The notes under the pieces were generated by a model. That model saw only the letters and a list, made by a program, of their open reading frames with translations, was not told where the DNA came from and made no database searches. A program made the translations under genes and the position numbers. From Stieleria magnilauensis (GTDB lineage: Bacteria; Planctomycetota; Planctomycetia; Pirellulales; Pirellulaceae), in assembly GCA_007753675.1 (NCBI GenBank), contig CP036432.1, forward strand, positions 8,620,233 to 8,684,232: DNA of 64,000 nucleotides. Reading direction: 5' to 3'. This document shows positions 44,368-53,649 of the stretch, piece by piece. Within the stretch, counting starts at the first letter, position 1; each line of letters starts with the position of its first letter.

Positions 44368-47300
44368 ATGACGAATCTCATGCGCCACAGGCGGCCGAAG
44401 TCGTGTTTCCATTGGCCATCGGATCCAGTTCGCCGCCTCATGGTCATGGCATCTTGCGTGCTGTTTGCGTCGGCGCTGCCGCAAAACGCGCGTGCCGAGG
44501 GTGAACCGGCCGAAGCCTTCGTCAAGCAACTTCGCAACGCCGGCTACTTTGATACCGCGATCATGTATTTGGATCGAGCGGAAAAGATGCCGGGGGTCGA
44601 TTCCTCGTTCGTCGCCGCGATCCCGCTGGAGAAAGCACAGACGTACATCGAGACGGCGCTCCATTCCCGTAACCCCGACGACCGGGACAAGGCGTTCGCC
44701 GACGCCGAAGCCGCGCTCCAGGAGTTTCTCAAACGCGAAAGCCACCCGCGCCAAAGCGAGGCGCGGCTGCAGTTGGGCAAGTTGCAAATGATTCGGGCGG
44801 CACAATTGCTGGCCGGCGAACCTGTCGAAACCGAAAAGCGGCAAGCCCGCGAATCGTATTTGGCGGCCGCCACGACGTTCGACGGCATTGTCAGTGACCT
44901 GAGGGGGAAACTGGAATCGATGCGGGGCCAGAAAATCGATCCCGAGAAGGATCCCGACGCCGCCGCGCTCCGCGATCAATATCGATTCGAATTCCTGCAG
45001 TCTCAGCTCAACGCCGCCGATGCCATCAAGCTCGCGGCAAAGACGTATGCCGATCCGGCCAAAGACGGCAAAGCACAACTCGAAGACGCGGTCAAACGAT
45101 TTGAGGAACTCAACGAGAAGTATGCCACCTACTCCCCCGGCGCGATCGCGCTGTCCCATCTCGGCGATTTGAACGAATTGCTCGGCAAGTCCGATGCGGC
45201 GTTGGACAATTATTTGCGGATGCTCGAAGAACCTGCCGTCGACCAACTCCGCGAGGCCAAGTTCATGTCGGCCGCCGGCGTGATTCGGCTCAAGTTGGCC
45301 GCCGACCCGCCGGCGTACCAAGAAGCGATCGACCGCACCGCCAACTGGGTCAAGGAAATTCGCCCCAACGAGGAGTCGCTGCCGGTGGTGCAGGAATTTC
45401 GCATCCAATTGGCCAAGGCTTATCTCGCCAAAGCCGCCGACGACAGTTTGAAAAAGGGTGAAATCGGCCGCGCCAAATCCGAGGGACGCGATCTGCTGCG
45501 CGCCGCCAGCAAGGTTCCCGGCCCGCACGTCGAAGAGGCCAAGGCGATGTTGGCCGACTTGGGGATCGAGCAGAAAGCCGAAGCACTGCCCACCGCGGAG
45601 CCCCCCTCCAGCTTTGACGACGCGATGGAAAAGGCCACCCAGGTGTTGACCGTGACCAGTGATCTGGAAGAAGCGCTCAAGGTCATTCAAGCCCAGACGC
45701 AAACGCCTGAACTGAAACAACAGATCGAAGACATTCAAAAGCAGATCGACGAATCGTATCGTATCGGCGTCCAAGTCTTGCGCGGCGGTTTGGCGATGGT
45801 CACGTCGGAAACCAACATCGAATCGCTCAACCAGGCGCGCCAGATTCTGGCGTACTTTCTCTACCAGTCCAAGCGGCTTCGTGAGACCGTGGTGGTGGGT
45901 AACTTTTTGGCACGCCATGCCCCCGGCACCGAACTGGGACTCAAGGGCGGCTTGATGGCGCTGACCAGCATGCAGTTGCTGTTGGCCGAGGTCCCCGATG
46001 ATGCCAACGAAGGTTTGATCCTTCAATTGGAATCACTCGGCAAGTTCTTGGCCAAGACCTGGCCGGACGATCCCAACGCCGCCGCCGCCCAAGGATTGCA
46101 GATCCGATTGTTGCTCAAGAAAGATGACTTCGACGGCGCCCAAAAGCTGATCGATGACATGGCCGCCGGCAGCGAACGGGCTTCATTCAAACGGTTGCTC
46201 GGCCAACTGTTGTGGAACCAATCGATTGTTGCGCGGGCTCAAGAGAACGACGACGCCAAGTCTGAAATGTTGATGGACCGCGCCAAGCAGAATCTGCAAG
46301 CCGGGTTGGATGAGATCGAGGGCAATCTGATTGAAGTCGAGGGCATGCAGGCCGCGACGGTGCTGGCCAAGATCCATCTGATGCAACAGGACAGCGCCGC
46401 CGCACTCAAGGTCCTGGATCATCCGAAGTACGGTCCGCTGGAGTGGATCACCAAACTCGGCGCGCAGTCGGAAGCGTTTGCCGGCGAGTTGTACAGCACC
46501 GAACTGAAAGCCCTGGTCGGCCAAATGTTGGCCTCCGACACCCCGGACAAGTATCTGGACCGGATGACCGCCACCATGGAAAAGCTCCGCAAGGCGTACC
46601 AGGGAGAGGAGTCGCAAACTAGGCTGACGCAGACTTACATGCGTTTGGCCAACGACCTGAAAGAACAACTCGACACCGCCACGCCGGCCCGAAAGGTCAA
46701 GTTGATCGAAGCGTTTCGCGTGATGCTGCAACGCATCTCCGACGCGACCAACGACAACGCGACCCTGCGGTGGGTCGGCCAGACGCTGATGTCGATGGGC
46801 GAGGCTTCGATGGACCAAGGACAGGTCAAAGCGACCGGCCAAGCCGCGGACTTGTTGGCACAAGCCGTCGAAACCTTCAAATCGCTGCCCGATCAAGACA
46901 ACCCGACGACCGCCTATCTGTTGGGACTCGCTCAGCGTTTGATGGGTGAGTACAAGGACTCGATCGACACGTTTGACAAATTGTTGCAGCAAAAACCGCT
47001 GATGCTGGAAGCCCAGGTCGAAGCCGCCCAGGCCTACGAATCCTGGGCCGGCACCCTGCCGCCCAACATCGCCTACAAAGCCTACCGGGCCGCGTTGGAA
47101 GGCGCCCGGCCGGGCAAGGACAAGAAGAATGTCATCTGGGGTTGGGCGGAGATCAGCAGCAAAACCAGCAAGATGATCAATCGCAACGAGAACTTTAAGG
47201 AGAAATTTTTTGAGTCTCGCTACCACGTCGCCCTCTGCTTGTACCTGATGGGAAAAGCCGGCAAGCGAGACGACGACATCAAGAAAGCGATCAAGGTGAT

Positions 47301-47439
47301 TCGTGAAGCGGCCACGTTGTTCCCCGACCTGGGCGGCCAAAAACGACGTGCCGAATACGACGCACTGATGAAGGAGGCTCAGCGCTCGGTCGGCCAAAAT
47401 CCGGTCGGGATCGCCAAGCCACAACCCAATGGAAACTAA
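44368..47439 (+). CDS. Large exported TPR-repeat protein
   Basis: 1,023 residues. Signal peptide with Arg-rich start and hydrophobic MVMASCVLFASALPQNARA; then almost entirely helical TPR-like repeats (AEAFVKQLRNAGYFDTAIMYLDRA, TYLLGLAQRLMGEYKDSIDTFDKLLQQKP-like pieces). Acidic/basic helices alternate without catalytic motifs, so an envelope scaffold is likely. It overlaps by 11 bp the in-frame upstream extension of the next TPR gene (start chosen at 47504). Confidence 0.85.
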   Translation: MTNLMRHRRPKSCFHWPSDPVRRLMVMASCVLFASALPQNARAEGEPAEAFVKQLRNAGYFDTAIMYLDRAEKMPGVDSSFVAAIPLEKAQTYIETALHSRNPDDRDKAFADAEAALQEFLKRESHPRQSEARLQLGKLQMIRAAQLLAGEPVETEKRQARESYLAAATTFDGIVSDLRGKLESMRGQKIDPEKDPDAAALRDQYRFEFLQSQLNAADAIKLAAKTYADPAKDGKAQLEDAVKRFEELNEKYATYSPGAIALSHLGDLNELLGKSDAALDNYLRMLEEPAVDQLREAKFMSAAGVIRLKLAADPPAYQEAIDRTANWVKEIRPNEESLPVVQEFRIQLAKAYLAKAADDSLKKGEIGRAKSEGRDLLRAASKVPGPHVEEAKAMLADLGIEQKAEALPTAEPPSSFDDAMEKATQVLTVTSDLEEALKVIQAQTQTPELKQQIEDIQKQIDESYRIGVQVLRGGLAMVTSETNIESLNQARQILAYFLYQSKRLRETVVVGNFLARHAPGTELGLKGGLMALTSMQLLLAEVPDDANEGLILQLESLGKFLAKTWPDDPNAAAAQGLQIRLLLKKDDFDGAQKLIDDMAAGSERASFKRLLGQLLWNQSIVARAQENDDAKSEMLMDRAKQNLQAGLDEIEGNLIEVEGMQAATVLAKIHLMQQDSAAALKVLDHPKYGPLEWITKLGAQSEAFAGELYSTELKALVGQMLASDTPDKYLDRMTATMEKLRKAYQGEESQTRLTQTYMRLANDLKEQLDTATPARKVKLIEAFRVMLQRISDATNDNATLRWVGQTLMSMGEASMDQGQVKATGQAADLLAQAVETFKSLPDQDNPTTAYLLGLAQRLMGEYKDSIDTFDKLLQQKPLMLEAQVEAAQAYESWAGTLPPNIAYKAYRAALEGARPGKDKKNVIWGWAEISSKTSKMINRNENFKEKFFESRYHVALCLYLMGKAGKRDDDIKKAIKVIREAATLFPDLGGQKRRAEYDALMKEAQRSVGQNPVGIAKPQPNGN

Positions 47440-47503
47440 TCTTCACCGCCGGCCGCTGCCACAATCACCCATTCAACCTTTGCGTCCCACGATAACACGA
47501 TTC

Positions 47504-48544
47504 ATGACCCACCCTCGCCTACTCTGCCTCTGTGTCGTTGCCGCCGTTTTCAGCTTCGGTCTCATGACCGAGGATGCCCAGGCTCAACTCGATCGCGTCT
47601 ACACCCATGACTCCGGGACCGCGTCCAGCGGAACCATCACGACGGTGACCAAGAACGGCATCCAGTTAAAGGTCGGATCGAATACGAAAAACTTTAGCGA
47701 AGACGAAATTCGCAAAGTCGCTTTCCAAGGCGATCCGCCTCCGTTGGCCCGCGCCCGTGAATTTGCCATCGATGGGCAATACGAACAGGCGCTCGACGAA
47801 TTGAAGGCGCTCGATTTCAACACGATCTCGCGAGAACTGATCAAGGTTGACGCCACCTACTATCGGTTCCTCTCTCGCGCCAAGTTGGCGTTGGCCGGAC
47901 AGGGCGATCGCAAAGCCGCGACGGCCGAAGGACTCAGTTTCGCCGGCAGCAATCGTGATTCCTATCACTTCTATTCGGTCGCCAAGCTGCTGGGCGATCT
48001 CGCCCTGGCGCAAAAACAGCACGCCAAGGCACTGCAGTTCTACGGAGCCCTGGCCCAAGCGCCGTCGACGGAGTCCAAGATCCAATCACGCTACCTGATC
48101 GGCGTCACGCTGTTGGAACAAGATGACATTCCCGGTGCCGAAAAAGCATTTTCAGACGTCGCCTCGGTCGAAGTCAATTCGACCAGCGCGCTGCGTTTGA
48201 AAACGCTCGCAAAGGCGGGGCAAGCCGTCGCGCTGGCCAAAGGCGGCAAAGCGAAAGAAGGGCTGGAGTTGGCTGACAAGTTGATCACCGAACTCAATCC
48301 CACCGACATCGAAATGTCCGCCAAGATTTACAACGCCCAAGGCGCCAGCTACGAAGCCGCCGGCGATATCGAAGGCGCCATCCTGGCGTATCTGCACACG
48401 CACCTGATGTTCTCCGGCCAGCCCGACGCACACGCCACCGCGCTCAGCCGATTGGTCGAACTCTGGCCCAAGGTCGGCCGAACCGAACGCGCCGCCGAAG
48501 CCCGACAAGAACTGCAAACCCGCTACCCCGGCTTCGTCAATTGA
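47504..48544 (+). CDS. Exported TPR-repeat protein
   Basis: 346 residues from ATG 47504; signal peptide (LLCLCVVAAVFSFGLMTEDAQA). N-terminal short beta region (GTITTVTKNGIQLKVGS) then TPRs (AREFAIDGQYEQALDELKAL, LLGDLALAQKQHAKALQFYGALAQ). Likely a partner of the upstream TPR protein, 64 bp away and same strand. Confidence 0.85.
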   Translation: MTHPRLLCLCVVAAVFSFGLMTEDAQAQLDRVYTHDSGTASSGTITTVTKNGIQLKVGSNTKNFSEDEIRKVAFQGDPPPLARAREFAIDGQYEQALDELKALDFNTISRELIKVDATYYRFLSRAKLALAGQGDRKAATAEGLSFAGSNRDSYHFYSVAKLLGDLALAQKQHAKALQFYGALAQAPSTESKIQSRYLIGVTLLEQDDIPGAEKAFSDVASVEVNSTSALRLKTLAKAGQAVALAKGGKAKEGLELADKLITELNPTDIEMSAKIYNAQGASYEAAGDIEGAILAYLHTHLMFSGQPDAHATALSRLVELWPKVGRTERAAEARQELQTRYPGFVN

Positions 48545-48629
48545 CGCCTTGCGACCGGCAACCATACGCGGCCAATCCGATTGAAGTCACCCTTCCTGGC
48601 AGCAATGGTATCGACATAAGTCGCTTTTT

Positions 48630-48790
48630 GCCCAAAGGGCATACAGATCCATAGCCTGGGGCAAGCAAACCGAGCATTTGCGAGGGTTGCGCCGCCCCAG
48701 GAACCTCATCGCAATGAGGTTCAATTTGGCCAACGGCCATGCACAACCTTCGCGTTTGACGAGGCATTTGTGGATGACCGTTGGCCAATC
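48630..48790. repeat. Hairpin-rich repeat in a 437-bp gene-free gap (48545-48981)
   Basis: Contains stem CCTGGGGC / GCCCCAGG (48655-48662 with 48694-48701) and a perfect 8-bp stem AACCTCAT / ATGAGGTT (48702-48721). GTTGGCCAAT-type segments flank it. I know similar CCTGGGGC hairpin repeats from planctomycete genomes, but this cannot be tested here. No gene is supported in the gap. Confidence 0.45.
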
Positions 48791-48981
48791 CCTCTGACAT
48801 GCAAACGAGGGGTAGATACCAATGCCCTCGCAGCCAGGGGAGGGTCGTCATTCATCGCAACGCGATTCTCCCGCACATAGAACCCTCCCCATCCCCTCGT
48901 TCCTCGCGTCCGACAAAATCTAAAATGGAAGTCGCGTACGCGAGGTTTCCCACGAGCCATCACCGTCCAAGCATCCCGCCG

Positions 48982-49842
48982 ATGAACCGTCCAGTCCATC
49001 CACCGTTGGCCGTCACGCTCTTCCTGGCCGTCACAACCTTGGCCGGTTTCATCGGGAACCGTCGTGCCCTCGGCGACGAGCCACCAGCCGATTCGGCGAC
49101 CCCAACGACCGTTCAAATCGCCGGCCAGTCGGTCACGTTGGCCGAGCCGACGCTCGGCGACGAATCGGATGCCGATGCGCAGCGACGGCTGATCACACCC
49201 CTGCTCCGCGGACTCAGTTTCAACCAGTTTGCGCGCGATTCGGTCGTCGCACCGGTGCGCATTTACCTGCGATACATCACCAACGAAGCCGGTGACCGTT
49301 TGGGGCACGATGTCCATGTCGTCTTCATCATCCACGAGAGCTTGCAAACATTCTCGGACCAAGACATCGCTCAGCGACTCGGCGGAGAAGTTGCCGACGA
49401 GACTGCCGAGACGCCGGCGGAGGTGGACGACGTCTCGGCCGAAACGTTACAGGGTCTTGGCATCAACGACGCCGGGCCACAGATCCGCTACCGAAAGCTG
49501 GATTTTGAGTTGCTGGACAAGGTGCGGCTGACGGGGTTGTTGCGAATTGCACAGCGTTCATCCGCCACGCAAAATCGGATCGATGTTTCGCTCGTCGATC
49601 GCTTCGACAACCGCTGGCAGGCGACCGACGGACGCGAGGCGGGAGGCGAGTATTCCGGGTTTCAGGGGTGGCTGACGGCAACCGCGCTGGCTGGGATGGA
49701 CGCGGTGTTCGTCGAAGCGCGTTTTGTGATGCATGAACCGGAGCAGTGGTTCGCCGGTTCCAACTACGTCCGCAGCAAGTTGCCGTTGGTGTTGCAACAA
49801 GCCGCCCGCGACCTGAGGCGACGGTTAAAGCGGGATCAGTAA
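48982..49842 (+). CDS. Exported protein of unknown function
   Basis: 286 residues from ATG 48982 (MNRPVHPPLAVTLFLAVTTL); upstream in-frame sequence overlaps the repeat and is excluded. After the signal peptide comes a single domain with SVVAPVRIYLRYITNEAGDRLGHDVHVVFIIHES, split here, and a C-terminal basic helix. No family recognised. It is the last gene before the cassette array. Confidence 0.75.
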   Translation: MNRPVHPPLAVTLFLAVTTLAGFIGNRRALGDEPPADSATPTTVQIAGQSVTLAEPTLGDESDADAQRRLITPLLRGLSFNQFARDSVVAPVRIYLRYITNEAGDRLGHDVHVVFIIHESLQTFSDQDIAQRLGGEVADETAETPAEVDDVSAETLQGLGINDAGPQIRYRKLDFELLDKVRLTGLLRIAQRSSATQNRIDVSLVDRFDNRWQATDGREAGGEYSGFQGWLTATALAGMDAVFVEARFVMHEPEQWFAGSNYVRSKLPLVLQQAARDLRRRLKRDQ

Positions 49843-50064
49843 AGCGTCGCCGCAAAGTCCAGCGCAAAGCCACACTGGTCCCCGCCGCCGACCGTCCTCC
49901 AACGTGTGAACAAACCCGCACGCCCGTATACACGCATGCACGGTCCACAACAGTTTGGTTGACCAGCACATCGGGAACCCGTAAGATTGGGTGGTTCGTG
50001 ATATTCCGCAGTCCGACCACGAAGTATCTGCTTTTTACCGCAGTCGGACCACCAATAATTGATT
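49843..50064. other. Gap before the cassette array (possible attI or degenerate attC)
   Basis: 222 bp without a gene. CCGCAGTC-GACCAC occurs twice (50009-50023 and 50040-50052, one base different) and TTCGTG / CACGAA can pair. The array start box GTTCGTC is at 50065. This would be the place of the primary attachment site or of a decayed attC, but I cannot demonstrate either. Confidence 0.35.
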
Positions 50065-50071
50065 GTTCGTC
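50065..50071 (+). other. Left boundary of the cassette array (R' box of cassette 1)
   Basis: GTTCGTC; its complement GACGAAC is the 5' end of the attC at 50570, i.e. of the same cassette. This shows where cassette 1 begins (crossover between G and TT). Confidence 0.6.
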
Positions 50072-50082
50072 AGGAGAATACG

Positions 50083-50562
50083 ATGATCCGACACCTGATG
50101 CTTACAGCTCTGACCGTTTGCCTGCTAACGCATGCGACGGCGACTGAACCGCCACCGGTCGAGGTCAAGCATCTCGACTACAAATCGATTGCGAGAGCAA
50201 ATGACTGGATTGGATTACATTTCTCGGACGCCATAACAAGAAATTCCGTTTCACGAATAATCTTGACTCGGCTAACACCCGTTGGAATTCCCGGCACCGC
50301 TGACAATGAGTCAACTGATCAGCAAACCCATGATATTGCGTCCGGATTAACTCGCACACTGTTTTCTGAGACAGGTGCGATACAAAAATGGGGACAATTG
50401 GCGGAAGAAGTGGAGACGGCAGAACTTGTCATTGTCACAAAAACAGGTGAAATCTTCTTCGTGAACGTGCTGCGGAAAACGGGAGAGGAAAAAGCAAACG
50501 CTTTCATTCTTCGTGGCTCTGGATTTTCCGTTAGGCTCCCAGTTGTCGGTGTCTCGGAATAG
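50083..50562 (+). CDS. Cassette 1: secreted protein of unknown function
   Basis: 159 residues from ATG 50083, with AGGAG seven bases upstream (50059 start would add eight residues). Signal peptide (LMLTALTVCLLTHATA), then a small domain ending ELVIVTKTGEIFFVNVLRK. No family recognised. Gene is directly preceded by the array boundary box and followed 7 bp later by attC a, the usual tight layout of integron cassettes. Confidence 0.75.
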   Translation: MIRHLMLTALTVCLLTHATATEPPPVEVKHLDYKSIARANDWIGLHFSDAITRNSVSRIILTRLTPVGIPGTADNESTDQQTHDIASGLTRTLFSETGAIQKWGQLAEEVETAELVIVTKTGEIFFVNVLRKTGEEKANAFILRGSGFSVRLPVVGVSE

Positions 50563-50569
50563 TAAATCT

Positions 50570-50660
50570 GACGAACCATCGCGTGCACCCGAGCACGCGA
50601 ATCAGGCGAATTTGAAATGGAAAATCTCTCGCGCGTGCCGGGTGACGCGTAACGTTCGCC
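50570..50660 (+). other. attC a
   Basis: 91 bp. Left arm GACGAAC, CGCGTGCACC, GCACGCG; right arm is its complement except for extra G and A bases in the left arm, i.e. extrahelical bases as in integron attC. Ends with GTTCGCC, the start of cassette 2. Confidence 0.75.
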
Positions 50661-50667
50661 TCAAAGA

Positions 50668-51162
50668 ATGATGAAATCCAACTTGGAACAACAGTTTGCG
50701 GAACTTTGCTCAACTTTGGAGCGAGATCACATCATCGATCAGGGCACGGTCACCGGGTGTACGGACTCTGAGATTCAGACACTCGCAGATCGCTATCAAC
50801 TTGAATTGCCACTTTCCTACCGGCTGTTCCTCGCCCGGATGGGTAGGAACGCCGGTAGGTTGACCGCGTACGGAGAGTATGACTTTGACTATGACACCGT
50901 CTTGAGACTCACAGACGATACGAGACGATTCGCACTTGAAGACGGTACTCGGCAGCATCTTGACTGTGTGGTGGGACCGACGGATCTAATTGTCTTGACG
51001 AGACAGGGTGATTTTCAGCTAGTCATACGATGTGATGGGTCGCCCGATTCTAAGGTGTGGTATTACTTTTCCGACGACTTTCGGACCGAGGTTGTCCATC
51101 CCAATATCTATGCGATGATTGACTCCCTGGCCGATGAGTGCCGACGTATCAAGTATTGGTGA
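50668..51162 (+). CDS. Cassette 2: SMI1/KNR4 (SUKH) family protein
   Basis: 164 residues. The pattern GCTDSEIQTLADRYQLELP followed by SYRLFLARMGRNAG is the SUKH signature (small-domain alpha/beta, WxW-like region replaced). Many SUKH proteins are immunity proteins against contact-dependent nuclease toxins, but no toxin is adjacent, so a standalone immunity or regulatory role is guesswork. Starts 7 bp after attC a; upstream GAATG partly overlaps its start. Confidence 0.8.
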   Translation: MMKSNLEQQFAELCSTLERDHIIDQGTVTGCTDSEIQTLADRYQLELPLSYRLFLARMGRNAGRLTAYGEYDFDYDTVLRLTDDTRRFALEDGTRQHLDCVVGPTDLIVLTRQGDFQLVIRCDGSPDSKVWYYFSDDFRTEVVHPNIYAMIDSLADECRRIKYW

Positions 51163-51168
51163 GAATGC

Positions 51169-51259
51169 GGCGAACCAACGGATGCACACGGAGCCGCGGA
51201 GTCGTCGTTACACTGTGTTCAGGTCGCTTGCCGCGGCCCGGTGATCCTTTACGTTCGCG
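51169..51259 (+). other. attC b
   Basis: 91 bp from GGCGAAC to GTTCGCGC. Left GGATGCAC and GCCGCGG pair with right CCGCGGCCC and GTGATCC with extra unpaired bases on the left. Its 5' GGCGAAC is complementary to the GTTCGCC that starts cassette 2. Confidence 0.8.
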
Positions 51260-51684
51260 CTTCTAGCTGACGCCGGACCGCAACGCCACGTCGTCTTTCG
51301 TGTTTTTCGCGTCTTTCGTGGTTGCTCTCTTTCCGCTGATCACAGCACTGCACAACGACTGACGGCAACGGCCCTCTTCTTCTCTATGTCCCTCCGTGAC
51401 CTCTGTGATTGCTCATTCATCGACGGTTTGATTGGTGCGCTCGAAGGGCGCCCACCGGATTTCATCGGACCTCCTATATCCTGGGATTCGCTCCTGATGT
51501 CACGGTTCGATAGGTGCGCGGTCGACTCAACTGGCAAAGACAAACCGACGCCTGTCGATTCCAACGTTGGTAACCAACGCCTGAAATGCCGGCTGCTGAT
51601 TGGGACCCTGGATTTCCCTTGGCGATTCGGATCAGCTACATTGGCAAACAGCCACGATGGATCGGGCTGTCGTCGTGGCCGGAC
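51260..51684. repeat. Cassette 3: gene-free cassette
   Basis: No convincing gene; a 125-codon plus-strand frame is low-complexity and crosses attC c. Contains TTTCGTG phrases near 51296-51330 (TTTCGTGTTTTTCGCGTC, then TTTCGTGG) and the module TCCTGATGTCACGGTTCGAT ending in GGTGCGC (51513-51519). This is an empty site for the palindromic element found in cassettes 4 and 5. Confidence 0.6.
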
Positions 51685-51780
51685 GCGCGAACCATCCGTT
51701 GCACCCGCAGGCACGGAGTCGGCGTCCATCGAAAACACAACGTCGTTCGCCGTGCCGCGGTGAACGGTGGCCGTTCACGC
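51685..51780 (+). other. attC c
   Basis: 96 bp, GCGCGAAC to GTTCACGC. GCGCGAAC is the exact complement of GTTCGCGC at the start of this cassette. Inner arms CCGTTGCACC / GGTGAACGG and GCACGG / CCGTGC pair. Confidence 0.75.
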
Positions 51781-52258
51781 TGCTGACCGACGCCTGACGA
51801 CAATGCCGATTTCTCTTTCGTGTGATTGGTCTGTTTCGTGGTCACCTCTCTTCCGCGGTTCCCAGCGTTGTCCAACGCCTGACATCCCGACTGCGATTGG
51901 TACGCTCGAATTGCGCTCACCGGATTTCATCAGACCTCTGTTTCCTGGGGTTCGCTCCTGATGTCGCGGTTCGATAGGAGCGCTGGCGTACTTGCCGGAA
52001 GGAGCTCACGCAAAGTCGCCAAGCCGCAAAGATTTGAACCCGCTCCTTTGCGGCTTGGCGTCTTTGTGTGATTGTTATCTTGCTTGGTGCGCGGTCGTCT
52101 CGGCCGAACGAGGCAAACCGACGCCTGTCGATACCAACGCTGACAACCGTCGCCTGGCATGCCGACCGGAAAATGGGGGTCTCGATTTCCCACGGCGTTT
52201 CGGAGTGAGTACATTGACAAAGAGCAGCGATGGCTCGTGCCGTCGTCGTGGCCGATCC
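51781..52258. repeat. Cassette 4: gene-free, carries palindromic element copy 1
   Basis: No gene supported. At 52007-52070 a near-perfect palindrome: CACGCAAAG, then CGCCAAGCCGCAAAG inverted after a 14-base loop, then CTTTGTGTG. It sits between GGAGCGC (51977-51983) and GGTGCGC (52086-52092), which look like a target duplication of the GGTGCGC seen once in cassettes 3 and 9. TTTCGTG phrases also occur near 51820. Confidence 0.65.
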
Positions 52259-52351
52259 GCGTGAACCAAGTGGTGCACCGCAGTCGGCGAGTCGAGTTTG
52301 TATTTGAGTTCCGGTCGATCGCGCCGACGCGGTGACCACCGCCGTTCACGC
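52259..52351 (+). other. attC d
   Basis: 93 bp, GCGTGAAC to GTTCACGC; GCGTGAAC is the exact complement of the GTTCACGC starting this cassette. Inner arms TGGTGCACCGC / GCGGTGACCA and GTCGGCG / CGCCGAC pair with one extra base. Very similar to attC e and i. Confidence 0.8.
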
Positions 52352-52522
52352 TCTCGACTGCTTGAAACGGGTTCCGAGATTAGCGTTCATTCGCGTGGAT
52401 TAGCGGTTCGTGTTTCCGGCGTTTTGGCACCGCTAATGAACGCCGATGAACGCAAATGCCAGTACCCGAAGTCGCGCCCACCAGATTTCAGCAGACCTCT
52501 GTTTCCTGTTATTCGCTCCTGA
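52342..52522. repeat. 181-bp direct repeat, copy 1 (body of cassette 5)
   Basis: Identical over 181 bp to 54973-55153 by eye. It begins at the crossover box of attC d (CCGTTCACGC). Contains an imperfect inverted repeat at 52378-52458 (GATTAGCGTTCAT ... ATGAACGCAAAT). Confidence 0.85.
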
Positions 52523-52818
52523 AGTCACGATTCGACAGGTGCGCTGACGTACTTGCTGGAAGGGTCTCACGCAAAGTTGCCAAGCCGCAAAGACTGGAAC
52601 CCGCTCCTTTGCGGCTTGGCGTCTTTGCGTGACCCTTGTCTTTCTTGGTGTGCGGTCGTTTCGGTTGGACGAGGCAAACCGACGTCTGTCGATACCAACG
52701 CTGACAACCGTCGCCTGACATGCCGACTGCTGATTGCGAGACTCGATTTCCCTGGCGATTGCAATCGAGTACATGGGCCACCAGCGGCGATGGCTCGTGC
52801 TGTCGTCGTGGCCGAGCC
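52523..52818. repeat. Cassette 5 remainder: gene-free, palindromic element copy 2
   Basis: Palindrome at 52562-52635 (GGGTC, CACGCAAAG, GCCAAGCCGCAAAG and their inverse), between GGTGCGC (52538-52544) and GGTGTGC (52647-52653). The rest (CAAACCGACGTCTGTCGATA and onward) is shared with cassettes 3, 4 and 9. Confidence 0.65.
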
Positions 52819-52919
52819 GCGTGAACCAAGTGGAGCACCGCAGTCGGCGAGTCGAGTTTGTATTTGAGTTCCGGTCCATCGCGCCGACGCGGTGACCATC
52901 GCCGTTCGCCGACTGAAGC
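52819..52919 (+). other. attC e
   Basis: 101 bp, GCGTGAAC to GTTCGCC. Its left end matches the start of its own cassette (GTTCACGC), while its right end GTTCGCCG belongs to the next one, as expected for integrated cassettes. Confidence 0.8.
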
Positions 52920-52961
52920 GTTGCAGGTGTTGTCTGGCCTTCGCACCGTTACAATTTGGGT

Positions 52962-53459
52962 ATGGACACCATTTACATCGAAACCTCAATTGTGAGTCAT
53001 GCATCGGCGTGGCCCAGTTCCAATATCCAGGTTGCTGCAGTGCAGCACCAAGCTCGCGAATGGTGGGCTGTCGAGCGGCCAAAATTCAATCTCGTCACTT
53101 CTCAGCTCACGATTATCGAGGCATCAGATGGCGATCCATCTGCAGCCGCCAACCGGCTGAAAATGCTCGATGGTTTACCTCTGGTCCCACTCGGCCCTGA
53201 GGTTGATGCATTGGCGAATTTGATCCTTTCCAACCACTTGATGCCACAAAAGGCGACCGCCGATGCGGTTCACGTTGCTGCTGCCGCGATTGCCGGTGTA
53301 AACTACTTGCTGACGCAAAACTGCAAGCACATCGCGAACGCACACGAACTTCCTCGTGTCTATCGCTTATTGAAAGATCAAGGTTACGACCAGCTGTTGA
53401 TTTGCACACCGGCTGAATTTTTGGGCGGAGATAACGATGACGAAGAATCCGATACTTGA
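52962..53459 (+). CDS. Cassette 6: PIN-domain ribonuclease toxin (VapC-like)
   Basis: 165 residues from ATG 52962 (MDTIYIETSIVSHAS). First acidic site is E in YIETS, then LTIIEA with Glu, and a TADAVHVAAAAIAGVNYLLT block with the C-terminal Asp: the layout of a PIN subfamily common in cyanobacteria, using Glu in the first position. It would cut RNA. It is followed by a small antitoxin-like gene overlapping its end by 23 bp. Starts 42 bp after the cassette box; no strong ribosome site. Confidence 0.85.
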   Translation: MDTIYIETSIVSHASAWPSSNIQVAAVQHQAREWWAVERPKFNLVTSQLTIIEASDGDPSAAANRLKMLDGLPLVPLGPEVDALANLILSNHLMPQKATADAVHVAAAAIAGVNYLLTQNCKHIANAHELPRVYRLLKDQGYDQLLICTPAEFLGGDNDDEESDT

Positions 53460-53649
53460 CGAACTGCATGCGACGCGTGAACGACTGCTAGCCGAATCTG
53501 GTGGTACGGTCACCGGGTTGCTTGACCGCCTGCGTGCCGACCAAGCTGCCTCAAAACGTCCCGTTTTCAAACCGGCGAACCATGCGATGCAACGGAGCGG
53601 CGGTGGTGACGTTTCTGCAGGTGGTGAGTCAACTCCCGCCACCCGCTGA
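53437..53649 (+). CDS. Cassette 6: antitoxin-like partner of the PIN toxin
   Basis: 70 residues. MTKNPILDELHATRERLLAE and GLLDRLRADQAASKRP form a helical core seen in small antitoxins placed next to PIN toxins of this subfamily. Order is toxin first, with a 23-bp overlap in another frame. From residue ~47 onward (ANHAMQRSGGGD...) the frame reads through attC f, so the C-terminus is an attC-encoded tail and perhaps not needed for function. Confidence 0.75.
   Translation: MTKNPILDELHATRERLLAESGGTVTGLLDRLRADQAASKRPVFKPANHAMQRSGGGDVSAGGESTPATR

Noticed and set aside
44314..46026. Minus-strand frame of 570 codons
   Set aside because: Antisense shadow of the TPR gene, which has a signal peptide and repeats.
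51386..51763. Plus-strand frame of 125 codons in cassette 3
   Set aside because: Repeat-derived, crosses into attC c, and related frames in the other cassettes are not conserved as protein.
52298..52522. Plus-strand frame repeated at 54740-55153
   Set aside because: Same peptide appears only because the 181-bp DNA repeat is identical; no start site or family.
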